A stretch of DNA of 64,000 nucleotides from Catonia carolina (Eukaryota > Arthropoda > Insecta > Hemiptera > Achilidae), in the NCBI GenBank assembly GCA_035578175.1, contig JAQMRL010000014.1, forward strand, positions 11,322,274 to 11,386,273. Reading direction: 5' to 3'. Of this stretch, positions 21,901 to 33,900 are shown in pieces. The first letter of the stretch is position 1, and each line of letters opens with the position of its first letter. Under the pieces are notes generated by a model. It had not been told where the DNA came from. It was given only the letters and a program-made list of their open reading frames with translations, and searched no databases. A program made the translations under genes and the position numbers.

Positions 21901-24900
21901 CCACCATCGGCACACGGCTACTGGACTCCAGCGAAGACTAATCGACGGCCCCGCAAGAGAGAAGATAATGCTTCCGCTCGCCGAACCGTCACCGTAAGCC
22001 GTCGACCGGACCGTCATCACCCGCTAACGCAAGTGATGCCCACAGCCGTCCCTCGACCGAGCCTTACGCTCACCGGACCCGACGAAGCAGCCATCGACGC
22101 ACTACTGCAAGAGAAGAAGATGACGTCTCCGCTGGACGACGACACGCTGTGTCGCCCAGCCTCCGACCGCCACGACGACTACGACTGACGCTTCCCATCA
22201 AAACGACCACCGCTTAAACGGCCCTTTTCAGGGCCCAAAATAAAAGGTTTTAATTCACCACTTAATGTCGCCATCCTGTGAAAACTTGAAATTTTTATAC
22301 ATTTTCTTAAAAGTGATATTGACATTAGAACAAAAAAGTGTCCGTTTTTTAAGACATTTTACGGTTTATGTAAACTTTTTTTATGAGATTTTTTGATGAG
22401 AAACGGGTGTGATTTTTTATAAGTTGGATAACCAATATAGCAAAAGTTTAATGTTTCCTTTAAATTTTCAGACACCCAGGATTTTAATCAAAATAAAATA
22501 CTTCACATTGCTTATCCCAGTGGTGACTCTCTTGTTTATTTACAGTTCTTTTGGACAAACTTTGTATAACAAGGTATGAGTTTTGGTAAGAAACATTTTT
22601 TTATTATTTAATTATCCTGTTCCATAATTACAGAAATAATTTGGAAAGATTTGAAGAGATGGTTATGAATCCAATTTTTTCGTTTGATGTCGTATTATCC
22701 TGAAGCATTAAACACACAATGGTTCATAAAAGTGTAATAGATAAACTTACACAAATTTTTAACTAGACCAGTCGTGGCTCGTGCCTTAAAAAAATAGGTA
22801 AAGAGTTTCAAACAACTGAGAAAAATTAGTGTAGTAAACTCGCCGTATTCGCGGGAGTTAGGTTCCGAAAATTCGCCGCGAATACGAAATAGTCTACATA
22901 CAAAAACTGCGAATACGGAAATTGAATTACAGTAATCCCTCGGTATCCCCGGGGGTTACATTCCGGAGGGTCACTGCGGATCGTAAAACCGCGGATAATG
23001 ATACCTTATGTGAACGAAAAGATGGGGGTTAGGTTCTAAAGAAAAATTCCTGTAGTCGTTTTAAGTGTTTAATACTCGTAGTTTTAGGAACATTTTACCA
23101 TTATTATAATCAATGAATATTTAATAAATACAGTGATGTACGCATAAAAAATTTAAGTTGCTTTAAAATGGATATGGCTGTTTGCTTCTTCTTTTCAAAC
23201 TCCTTGTGGACTTCTTCGTATGGTATTATCAGCTCCTGGAGTCCTCTTTTGAATTGAAGGGCCCTTTCCATGACGGGATCCGTCTCCAACACGTGATCAG
23301 CGAGCTGTGTTGTCATACTGAGGATCTCGTTTGTGAAGAAATGCTTGGCTTCTTTTCAGGATCGTCAAACAAACGCAGAATTGTACGTATGTACGAAGAA
23401 GTTTAGCTTGGCTCATGGCGGCCGTCGCCATACTAGTGTGTGACAACATGATACGAACGCCAAAACATTTATTCAAACACATGATTTCGGAATTGTATGA
23501 CTTCCCCACCTCCCACCAAGTATGGTGTACACAAGGTGAGATTACATACGTATTTTAAGGTTTTAGGCCCACGGACGAAGTCCGTGGATAACCGAAACCC
23601 GCTGATACCAAGAGATTACTGAAGTAAATAAGATAGGCATTGTCTTTAATGCCTATACGTAGTACATACATACTGTAGTGTATATACAATATTTATATAA
23701 ACAAGCAAAACTTACCAGTTTAAAACCAGTAGTTTAATGTTTCATTGTAGTCTACTGTTTTTTTTTTTTTTGAGTGATGATGCTTACATAAGCCTTGGAA
23801 TTGTGTGTAGGTAATGATATGTGGTGATTTACAGATGAAAAAATCCAGACCTGACCGGGAATCGAACTCGGGACCTCGGCATATTAGCCAGTTGCTTTTT
23901 ATGTACGTAATAAAAGCAAGTCATTCAGGAATGATGTACACAGCATTTTACATGCACAATCATCTTTATCACGTATTTTATCATCGTTTTCCAAATTAAT
24001 TTTCATTCGGAAAATTCCGCCAATATATAATTAAACTCACCGCGAATACCGAAAACGATTACGAAAAATGGAACCGCGATTATGAAATCGGCGAATACTA
24101 AATTCAAGAACACGGAGAGTTGACTATATACGAAAAAGTACCTGCGAGACGGCTGATACAAATATACACGTATAGAAAACAATTGCGTACCACCGCAAAT
24201 ACAAAACACCTTACGTACACGGACATAGAACATGGAGGTGCAGTAGGCTGGTCGTCCCGCCGCCTTCTCTTCACTATTCCGGAACGGGTGGGGCGAACTA
24301 GGCGTGCATAAAAATTTGGTTATACAAAAAGTCTCTTAATACCTTTGTTCATATAATGCAAGTAAACTTAACAATTTTATCTTTCCAAAATAGGTGGCAA
24401 GTAAGTAAGTAAGTATATGTCGGGTGCGATGGTACCGCCCATTTTGTTAACTCGCATATCGGTGGGTCGTTACTACAAGATGGCCTCTCGGTCGACTGCC
24501 GAGAACGTACAACTGACTTTTTTCAGTATTTAAATTATAAATTTTTGTAAAAGTGGCAGAACGGTACGTTTTAACATTAGATTGTTGAAAAGATTAATAA
24601 AATCTTACGTTTCAAGACTTCGACGTGACTTATCACCTACATAGATCCGTTTCGGTAGGTCACGAAAATGAGATCGTCTGCATTCGTTCATTTACTATTG
24701 AAAAATATTTGGTTATACGAAAAGTTTCAATATCTGTGTTACTGTTAATATAGTCCAAGTAAATATAACAATTTCATCTTTCAAAAACAGGTTGGAAATA
24801 AAAATATGTCTGGTTCGATGGTACCGCCCATTTTGTTTACTCGCGTATCGGTGGGTGGCTACTACAAAATGGCCTCTCGGTTGCCTGCCAAGGCGTACAA

Positions 24901-27900
24901 CTGACTTTCTCTAGTATTTATATTATAATTTATGTAAAAATGACAAAACGGTCACATAACATATTTAACATAAGATTCATAAAAAGATTAAATAATCTTC
25001 TGTTTCAATGCTTCGACGTGACCTATCACCCACAGTAGATCCGTTTCGGTAGGTCACGAAAATGAGATGGTCGGGTGGCAGTTTGGATTTTCACTACTGC
25101 ATTCGTTCATTTAATCTTGAAAAATATTTGGTTATACGAAAAGTCATTTAATACCTGTATTACTGTTGATATAGTCCAAGTAAACTTAACAATTTTATCT
25201 TTCCACAATAGGTGGCGATTAAGAATATGTCTTGTGCGATGGTACCGCCCATTTTGTTTACTCACGGATCGGTGGGTCGTTACTATAAGATGGCCTCTCG
25301 GTCTCCTGCCAAGATCGTATAACTCACTTTTTCCAGTACAGTAATCCCTTGGTATCTGCGAGTTTCGGTTATCCGCGGATTTTATCCGTGGGCCTAAAAC
25401 CTTAAAATACGTTCGTTATCTCACCTTGTGTACACCGTACTTGGTGGTGGCGGGGGAGTCATACAATTCCGAAAACATGTGTCACCCTACGTGTTTGAAT
25501 AAATGTTTTAGCGTTCGTATCATATTGAGTCACACAATAATATGGCGACGGCCGCCATGAGCCAAGCTAGATTTCCAAGTACTGTACGTAGCGAGCGCGT
25601 CACCGGATACCGATACCCACCAGTACAACCCCAATCCAACCACTACACGTACGCCCAGGCGCCATACTGTAATTTCTCCGTTCGTTTTCCTCCATGTGTC
25701 AGTCTAACTTCTTCGTACATACGTACAATTCTTTGTTTGTTTGGCGGTCCTGAAACAAAGCCAAGCATTTCTTCACAAACCATCAACGAGATCCTCGGAA
25801 ACGGCAACGCAGCTCGCTGATCACGTGTTGGAGATGGATCCCGTCATGGAAAGGAATCAGTTTAAAAGAGGACTCCAGGAGCTGATGACACGATACGAAG
25901 AAGTCCACAAGGAGTTTGAAAAGAAGAAGAAGCAAGCAGCCATAACTAACTATTTTAAAGCAACTTAATTTTTTTATGCGTACAGTACTGTATTTATTAA
26001 ATATTTTTCACGTTTTTGCGATTTTCTCAAAAACGGGTCCTACGATTTTTTTAAAAATCGCCTGGCTTACTAAATTTTTTATGCTTTACAAGATAGTAGG
26101 GTAGGCGCCATGTTTGATGAAATCCTTGGGGAGGCGGTTTTAGCTTAAAAATACTGCTTTTTTAAGATTAAGACTTTAATATGTATTTAAATGCAAAAAT
26201 GTATATTTATTAAAAGTAGTAGAGAATTTAAAATCCTACAACTTTTATTTCAAACATTTTTTTGTGTAACGCTTAGTTTAGCGGTAATTAGTAGCAGTAA
26301 TAGTAGTTTAGGTAATTAATTTTTTTCTCACGAAAACGTGGAAAAAATCGATTTTTTAAAGATTTCTGCTTGAGCATGCATTTTACGACAAAAGTGTAGT
26401 ATATAATAAAATTTATAGAAAATTAAACGATCTACAACTTTTACTGTAAGCATGTTTCTCTACAGAGCATACTTTAGCGTGAAAGAAAGATGGTCCACAT
26501 TTTTAAGCCAAACTGAGGTTGATTTTCATTTTGGGCTGCGACCTGAGCCTCGAAACCAGGACCCGCCTCTTGAAGTGCTACGTCTTTCCCATCCTTTTGT
26601 ATGAGGTAGAGGCGTGGACACTCACCAAAGAATGTGAGACCCGACTACAAGCGTTTGAAATATGGACCTACCGGAGAATACTTCGTATGCCGTGGACGGA
26701 CAGGGTCACAAATATAGAAGTCCTCAGAAGAATGGGGGAAAGAGCTGGAAATCCTGCAAAGCATAAAGATAAGGAAACTGACATACCTTGGACACATCAT
26801 GAGGGAGCCTAAATACGAGATTCTGCATTTCATAATCCAAGGAAAAATCGTTGGTAAACGCTCGGTGGGACGCAGAAGAATATCCTGGTTAAGAAACCTG
26901 AGAGAAGCGTTTAACTGCTCGTCGCATGACCTTTTCAGAGCAGCAGTAGACAAAGTACGACTAACCATGATGGTAGCCAACCTCCGTAATGGAGAAGGCA
27001 CCTGAAGAAAAAGAAGAAGAAGAGAAAATTGTGTTTCACACCAGATTTTTTTATTTTCAGGGTGAAAATTTAAGATTTGCATTATACGACTGCCCATGGC
27101 TAGATAGTCCTACAGTATTCAGAAAAACAATTTATTTTATGATGATTTGTGCCAAAGAATGTACCATAAAACCATTTGGTTTGTACTCAGTGGATTTCAA
27201 TAATTTTTCAAAGGTACGTAAAATTATTTGTAAATTTATAAATAAGTCTTTCTTATACCGGGTGTCCCACGGAATTTAAACAATAGGGAAATAGCATTGA
27301 TTCTCATTAGTTTTGTCACCGGATGGCGACATTAAGTAGCAAGTTAAAGCTTTTAATTTTGGTGCCGCTGAAAAGGGCCCTGAAATGGCGACGTGTCGTC
27401 GTCCAGCGGAGACGTCATCTTCTTCCCTCGCAGTAGTGCATCGATGGCTGCTTCGTCGGATCCGTTGGGCGTAAGGCTCGGAGGAGGGACCGTTGTGGGC
27501 ATCGCTCGCGTCAGCGGGCGATGACGGTCCGGTCGACGGCTTACGGTGACGGGTCGGCGAGCGGAAGCATCATCTTCTCACTTGCGGGGTCGTCGATTAG
27601 TCTTCACTGGAGTCCTGTAGCCGTGTGCCGAGGTGGATGTCTTGTCGATGCTGTCTGGATCGGATTGAATCTCTATGTGTCTGGATCCGAATTGAATCCC
27701 CTCGGTTCAGTGTAGCGCTCTTTATATAGTTGCCGAGAGCGCTGTGGTAGAGGGCGGTTATTCACTCGGCCTTTGCAACAAAGCCCTCTGTCGGTACGCA
27801 GCCGAAAGGTTTGTCGGTACGCCGCCAAAAGGCCTACCGCGCCAACAAGCTCCGGGAGAAGTATTGAAGGCCTTCAACACAGTAAATGACTAATTATTAG

Positions 27901-30900
27901 AAGGGATGGCGGTGACAGTTTGTTAATATTTTCTTCCCACGAATAAAAATGAAGACTTGTTATAATCAGCTGTAATGAGACAATTTAATGCACATCTGGA
28001 GTTGTTTACATTTGAGTCTATTTAAATAAATATAAATAATTCCAGCTGATTAAGTGTTACCCCTTGCTTGCAACCGAGTGTAACAGTTGCCCCAAAAGCA
28101 AGTGGTCTAGAGGTAACGATAAAAAATTAGGTTGTGATAACAATGAAGAAACAAAATATTGATTGAAGTTCAATAAATAACAGATTTAATCAAATAACAA
28201 ATAAAAATATATATAAATACTAATGAATCACCATTTATACCAAAATTATTTTATAAGTACAAATATTGGCTTAGTTTGCCAAGAAAATACTTGACATTGC
28301 CCCAAAAAATATTAATAACTCTGTTTATGTAACAATTAATAATACTATAGAGTTTCAATTATGTATTAAATAAAATAAATAAATAAAATTAAAAAGATGT
28401 GTAAATTTTTGTCTAAATTTTGCACTAGGTACAATTTCTTTAAGTAATTAAAATGTAACTGGCCAGTAATTAATAATTAAGTTATATAACATATAATTAA
28501 TTTATATAATATAATATAATATAATTAATTAATTAATATAATTAATATAATTAATATTAATATAATATTAATATTAATATTAATTAATTAATTAATTAAT
28601 ATAATATAATATAATTAATATAATTAATTAATAATATTAAGTTATATAACATAATAATTAAGTTATCATTAATATAATAATTAAGTTAGTAATTAAGTTA
28701 CCACATAAGTTTTATGTGGATGCATCCTTAAATTTTACCAATTAAATAATTTTCATATTTAAAAAATATAATTAATTTACACTATAGAAGCTGCAGAAGG
28801 TTTAAACTATGTAATATTACTTAATACATCTTTTCCTCAAAACTTTATGCCAATTTTGGGTAATTTTTATTATATTGAGACGTTAAGGTTTTTTTTTACA
28901 AATAATTAAAAAATTAGAGTTCATATCAAAAAAATTACAATCAAAGGTACAAGTATGAGCCATGCCAAACTTGGTTTGAACTGGTACAAGTAAATTATGC
29001 AGAATCCAATACAGGTTAGCAGGAAAATTCAAAAGATGTTCCAAGAATTCCAGGTGTTAAAATAAAAATGAGTTGATTCCTACCTTGATTTTCCTGGTCA
29101 TAAATAAATCACATTTTTACCCATCAGACAATGTTCTTGAATGATTTGCTAGTTTTGGCTGAACTAGATGTTGATACCACATAATACATTTTATGGCTAA
29201 GTCAAAATCCTCTTGAATAAACATAAAACTTTTGGCAATTCCATAAATGAATATTTAAATATAGATTGATCATAATTTGGCATCGTTATTGGTTTCGTTT
29301 CTGACATTTATACTTGAAATTTAATTTTACATAACACTGGATTATGCACTTGGCCTTTTACTTTAATATACACTTGATCATTTATTTTAGTAAACACTTG
29401 ATCCCTTAAAAAGACAAAAACAGGCAGTAATTAGCCACAAATATAAAAGAGGACTATAGCGAAAGCTACAGTCCATACCGTTAAAAAGATTAAAGAAACG
29501 CAAAATAAAAATTAGTTATTTTGGCGAATCAAAGCAAAGTAAAACAAGATTTACAACTAAAACAGAATAATAGGCAACAATTACAAATTTAAATAACAAT
29601 AAACTATTCAAGATTTACATTATATATCGAATTGGAGCAGCATAAATAAGCCAAGCATAAAGAAATAGTTTATTAAACAGCTGACCGAGTTTTTTAGGTT
29701 AAAGAACATCATAATAAATTTAACTAAAGAGAATACAATGCCTACTTGTTTTAAATAGTTTAATAATACAAGTAAAAGCAATTACTCAAAAAAAACAAAT
29801 GAAAGCAGAGCAATTCAAAATAAAATAAAATATAAGTGAAATAATTTGACTAATTTAACAAAGTTTAATGTTTTACAAGAGTTTTACAAGAGTTTAAAGT
29901 TTTACAAGATTGTGTCAAAATTTGCAACGCTAACTTCGCCAAAATAAAACGAAAAGTTAAAATATCTTACCTTAACAAGGGAAGACGGGATCGCAAAACA
30001 TTTTAAAATAAAATAATTTATAATTTTACAAATGCAAGAGTGCATGACATAGCACAAGAGGATACATCTGATCGGTATTACGGTTAGAAATCAACAGACC
30101 CGAACTCGCTTACAAAGCCGAAAAGAAGGGATGGTCATGACGTCAGCAACCCGGCACTACATGATAAAAGTCACGTAGACACTTTAGCGCAGAGTGCACG
30201 GCATATCCGACAGACAGAGCCAGTAGATCAAAACCGCCCAAATATAAAGTTATGAAAACAAATGTAACTCTGAGAACAGACGTTACATAAGATAAATATT
30301 TAAAAATTATTTAATTTTCATTAACAAAATATGGTTACTAGGCAACTAAGAAGAAGGAAAATAAAAATTGTAAATTATTTTAGTGTGGGGCTGAATATCA
30401 AGCCAGCTAGTAGGTCCCACATTCGTTCTTAAAAAATAAAAATAAAAATATATATTAGAAGATAAAATAGTTTATCCACCAACGTTCATGTTATTAAAAG
30501 AGACACAAATTATTCAACTTTATAATAATAGTGATTATCTGGTAGCTTTTCAATGGCAGATGTATAAAAACATTGATGAAGACATTCGTCTAATAGAAGA
30601 ATTGAAAGAAATATTTGAATCGTTCAAAGATTGTGAAAGCAGATTAATTAAGATACGTAACAAATTAAAATATTGAAATATTCATTCATTAATAATTATA
30701 AAAATAGATATACATTTAAAGAATATTTGTTCATTACGGTACAAATTGTTGTTATTATGAAAATATTTATAAAATGAAGTAAAGATTGTTAAGTTTGATA
30801 AAGAGTTATATTAGTTAAATAAAAACCATAATGAGTTAAATGTGAATAATGTTTTATTGAATGAAATAGGGGACAAGGTAAAATGGAAAAATAATAAAAT

Positions 30901-33900
30901 CAAACTTGAAAGCTGATACAACACCAATAAAGAAAACAATATTAATTTAATTATTTATTACAAATTTTGTCATACCCTCGTGGGGATAATATAATTTATT
31001 ACAAATTGGCATACCTTTGTGAGGACAAATTTAGTTTCTTACACAGGAATCAATTGAAAATGTTTAGACCTCTTAAAAATATCAATTTTGATACATTTTA
31101 AGCTGTATTTTAGCTTAAATACAGAAATACATAAATTTTTACCGTTTTCCATTTAAGTATTGCAAATTTTATCACTTATTCGCATAGTTTGTATGGAGTA
31201 ATGGTAACGTTCTGGTCCAGAAATGTAAAGTAGGTGGGTCGAATCCATCAGCGGTAAACATTTTTTATTGTTCAAATAAAATATTGGAAATATTTAAAAA
31301 AGTTATTTATTTATTTTTTAATTTTGACAATTTAAATTAATTTAATTTAAATTGTAAATTTAATTTACAAATTTATGTATTGTAGCGTTTATAGGTTTTA
31401 TGGATTTTACAACGTTTCTTAAATTTTTATATTTTAAAAGATTCTTCATTTTATTTCTCTTTTAGTATGAATTATTGGTTGTGGTTGGCAGTGATTTAAT
31501 ATTTTATAACTTGGAAATTAGAATTAGAATTGATCAATGGATTTTATTTCGTTTCTTATTTCATTTTATTGTATTGCGTTTGAGTTTTTGGTTTCTGGAG
31601 AGTTCTACGGATGAATCTTTTGTTTGGGTTGTTTGTCAGTGCGTATGAGTTTTATTTCTATTGTGTAAGGGAAAGGCTGTTACTCTTACTCTTGTGCGTA
31701 CGTGACGAATTCCTTGTATTTGCAGAATCAGGCGATGTTAGGGGAGGTTTTTGATTGGTTGATGCTTTGAGTGTGGCGAGGCGAAGTGGTGACCGTTGGT
31801 CGCGTTCTTGTCCTGTCTTGTTCGGAACTTCGAAGTGGCGAGACTTGTAGTAAGATGACTGCTTATCGTCGTTGGCCGTAATGGCAAATATCAGTGGTAT
31901 CAAGGATTGTTTTTAAGTAGCGTGTGTTAACCCGATGTATTGTTAAAAGTCTTTATCGTTATGTGTTAAGTTTTTTTTTGAGCTACTTCTGTGCAAGTTA
32001 ATTCATTCGGATGCTACAGAATAATTTGGGTAAGTATTGGGCGTCAGTGTCTGGTCGCCGCCATTCTATTGTTGTAATTTGTTAAACTGTTTGTAAGAAG
32101 TAATTTGTTGGTGCTGGGAGTCCATGCTTGGAGATTCTGCTGGTCGCTAATTAGAAAAATTCTAATGTAAATCTTGATAAATTTATTATTATTAGTTGAA
32201 TCAAAGCTCCTGCTGTGTAATGTGTTACGGTAAAATTTTCTATTTATGGATGTTTCGTTTATTTAGTGGGTGTTCTGAAGTATAAATGTTTTATGTGAAA
32301 ACTGATAATCAAAAGCGATCAGCATTGGAAACGAAAGATGTGTAATATTAATAAAGGAAATGTAAAGATATTTAAGGATGTAATATGAAATAATTAATTT
32401 TGTATAATATGGGGTAATTTGTAGTGTAAAGATAGGAAGCTAAAGTCGCGTGATGTAAAGAACCAGGATAGGGGATTCTTATATGTTTATTCGTTTTACT
32501 ACTAGTTCGTACGAATGTTACAGAAGATACCTAAGGGCGGACCCTCGAGCGCTGAGTGGAGTTATCATTATCCTAAGAACATCATGGGAGTCGAAGTATG
32601 AATCCGCGGAATCCAGTCCATCGGATATTCAGGTTTTCCCGGAAGTCTGCCAATCTTGGAATGACCCAAATTTTCTGAGTATTGATTACGAGTGATTGGT
32701 TCAGTATTATAAAATATTATTTCATTATTTTCTTTTGGACTTTATAAAAAAGAATTTTATTTAAAGATGTGTGGCCACAAAATTTTTTTTAATTGTTATT
32801 ATGTGAAATATGATTTTTGAATATTAAAATATTTTATTGCGGGTTAACAGCATATAAAATTGTTTTTTTTTATTATTTTGGTATCCCAAAAATGGTGCCC
32901 ACACCTGAGAATTTTATTCCCAGGCTGGAAGTTCTGTTTCCATCAATCCAGTAATGAGTTATCGACTATTACTAAATCAATTGGTCTTATATGTTAAATA
33001 TTAAATTTTTTCTGTGGTTGATGGGACAGTATTTCTGCATTTAAGTTAAAATACAGCTTAAAATGTATCAAAATTGATATTTTTTAAAAGATCTAAACAT
33101 TTTCTAATGATTCCTGAATAACAAGTCTTCATTTATTTGTGGGAAGAAAATATTAACAAGTTAATAAAAAACAATGCTATTTCCCAATGGTTCAAATTCC
33201 GTGGGACATCCGGAATAGGTCGCTGAAATAATTAAGTAATATGTAATCCGTCTGTTCGCCCATAGCTGGCAGGTTGAGAGTTAAATTATTTGCACTCGAT
33301 CTGTTTGTTTCAGGGCTACAAAAGGTAGTTCTGTTTTTTATCACATAGTCAGCCAATTATATGACTGAACTATTTAAGATCAGAAGAGGTAGAGATGTAA
33401 AAGACACTAATCATAGTTATCTCCTCTGAAAGTAATGAATTTCATTATACAGCCAGACCCTGTGGTGAATGATGTGAAGGTGTCATTTGCAAGGTGGAAA
33501 GTAGGTGCTTTTCGGAGGGCCTGGCATACTGATAAGCATACTCTTTCGACTCAGTGAGGTAGGCAATAGTAAACCACCTCACTTCTCGGTTTTACTAAAT
33601 AAAACCTCTACAGATTCAAACCAGCTTTTCGGCTGATGACATAAACAACAACAATCCGTCTGTTATTAAAGTATTTAAATTCGTACAAAATTTTTGAAAA
33701 GTAAATTCTACAATAATTTGAGGAATTTTAACATTTTTATTGATTCCATGTATAAATTGTTTTTATGGTTTAACGTGAAGATCTTAGAATATATTTTTAT
33801 TACCAGTTAAAACAAATTAAAATAATATTAAATTAATTAAATATATAATATTAATTAATATTAATAAAATATATTATAATTATAATATTGATTTTAATTA

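Larger units (their letters stand above)
22832..24126. mobile_element. Pogo-like MITE hosting a second pogo-like MITE
   Basis: Ends TAGTAAACTCGCCGTATTCG at 22832 and, inverted, AGAACACGGAGAGTTGACTA at 24126, followed by TA. Subterminal stretches (CGCCGCGAATACG, CACCGCGAATACC) are also inverted. The interior is occupied by the 22930-23621 element and a SINE near 23760-23890. No intact transposase. Confidence 0.6.
27258..33213. repeat. CCGGGTGTCCC-ended inverted-repeat element, copy 2, with nested insertions
   Basis: The left arm starts CCGGGTGTCCCACGGAA at 27258 and resumes after the LTR-like insertion with the match to TTAATATTTTCTTCCCAC. The right arm is its inverse, ending CATCCGG at 33213. 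Arms share about 110 bp at the ends, and further inside 31035-31130 is inverse to about 33030-33120. The LTR-like element and the 2233-bp element are inserted in it. The transposase class cannot be told. Confidence 0.5.

Noticed and set aside
21709..22188. 159-codon Arg/Pro-rich open frame as a gene
   Set aside because: Lies wholly in the GC-rich LTR-like element; sister copies do not keep the frame.
24420..25338. CRISPR-like array
   Set aside because: Units are about 400 bp with diverged full-length similarity and no spacer structure; eukaryotic context.
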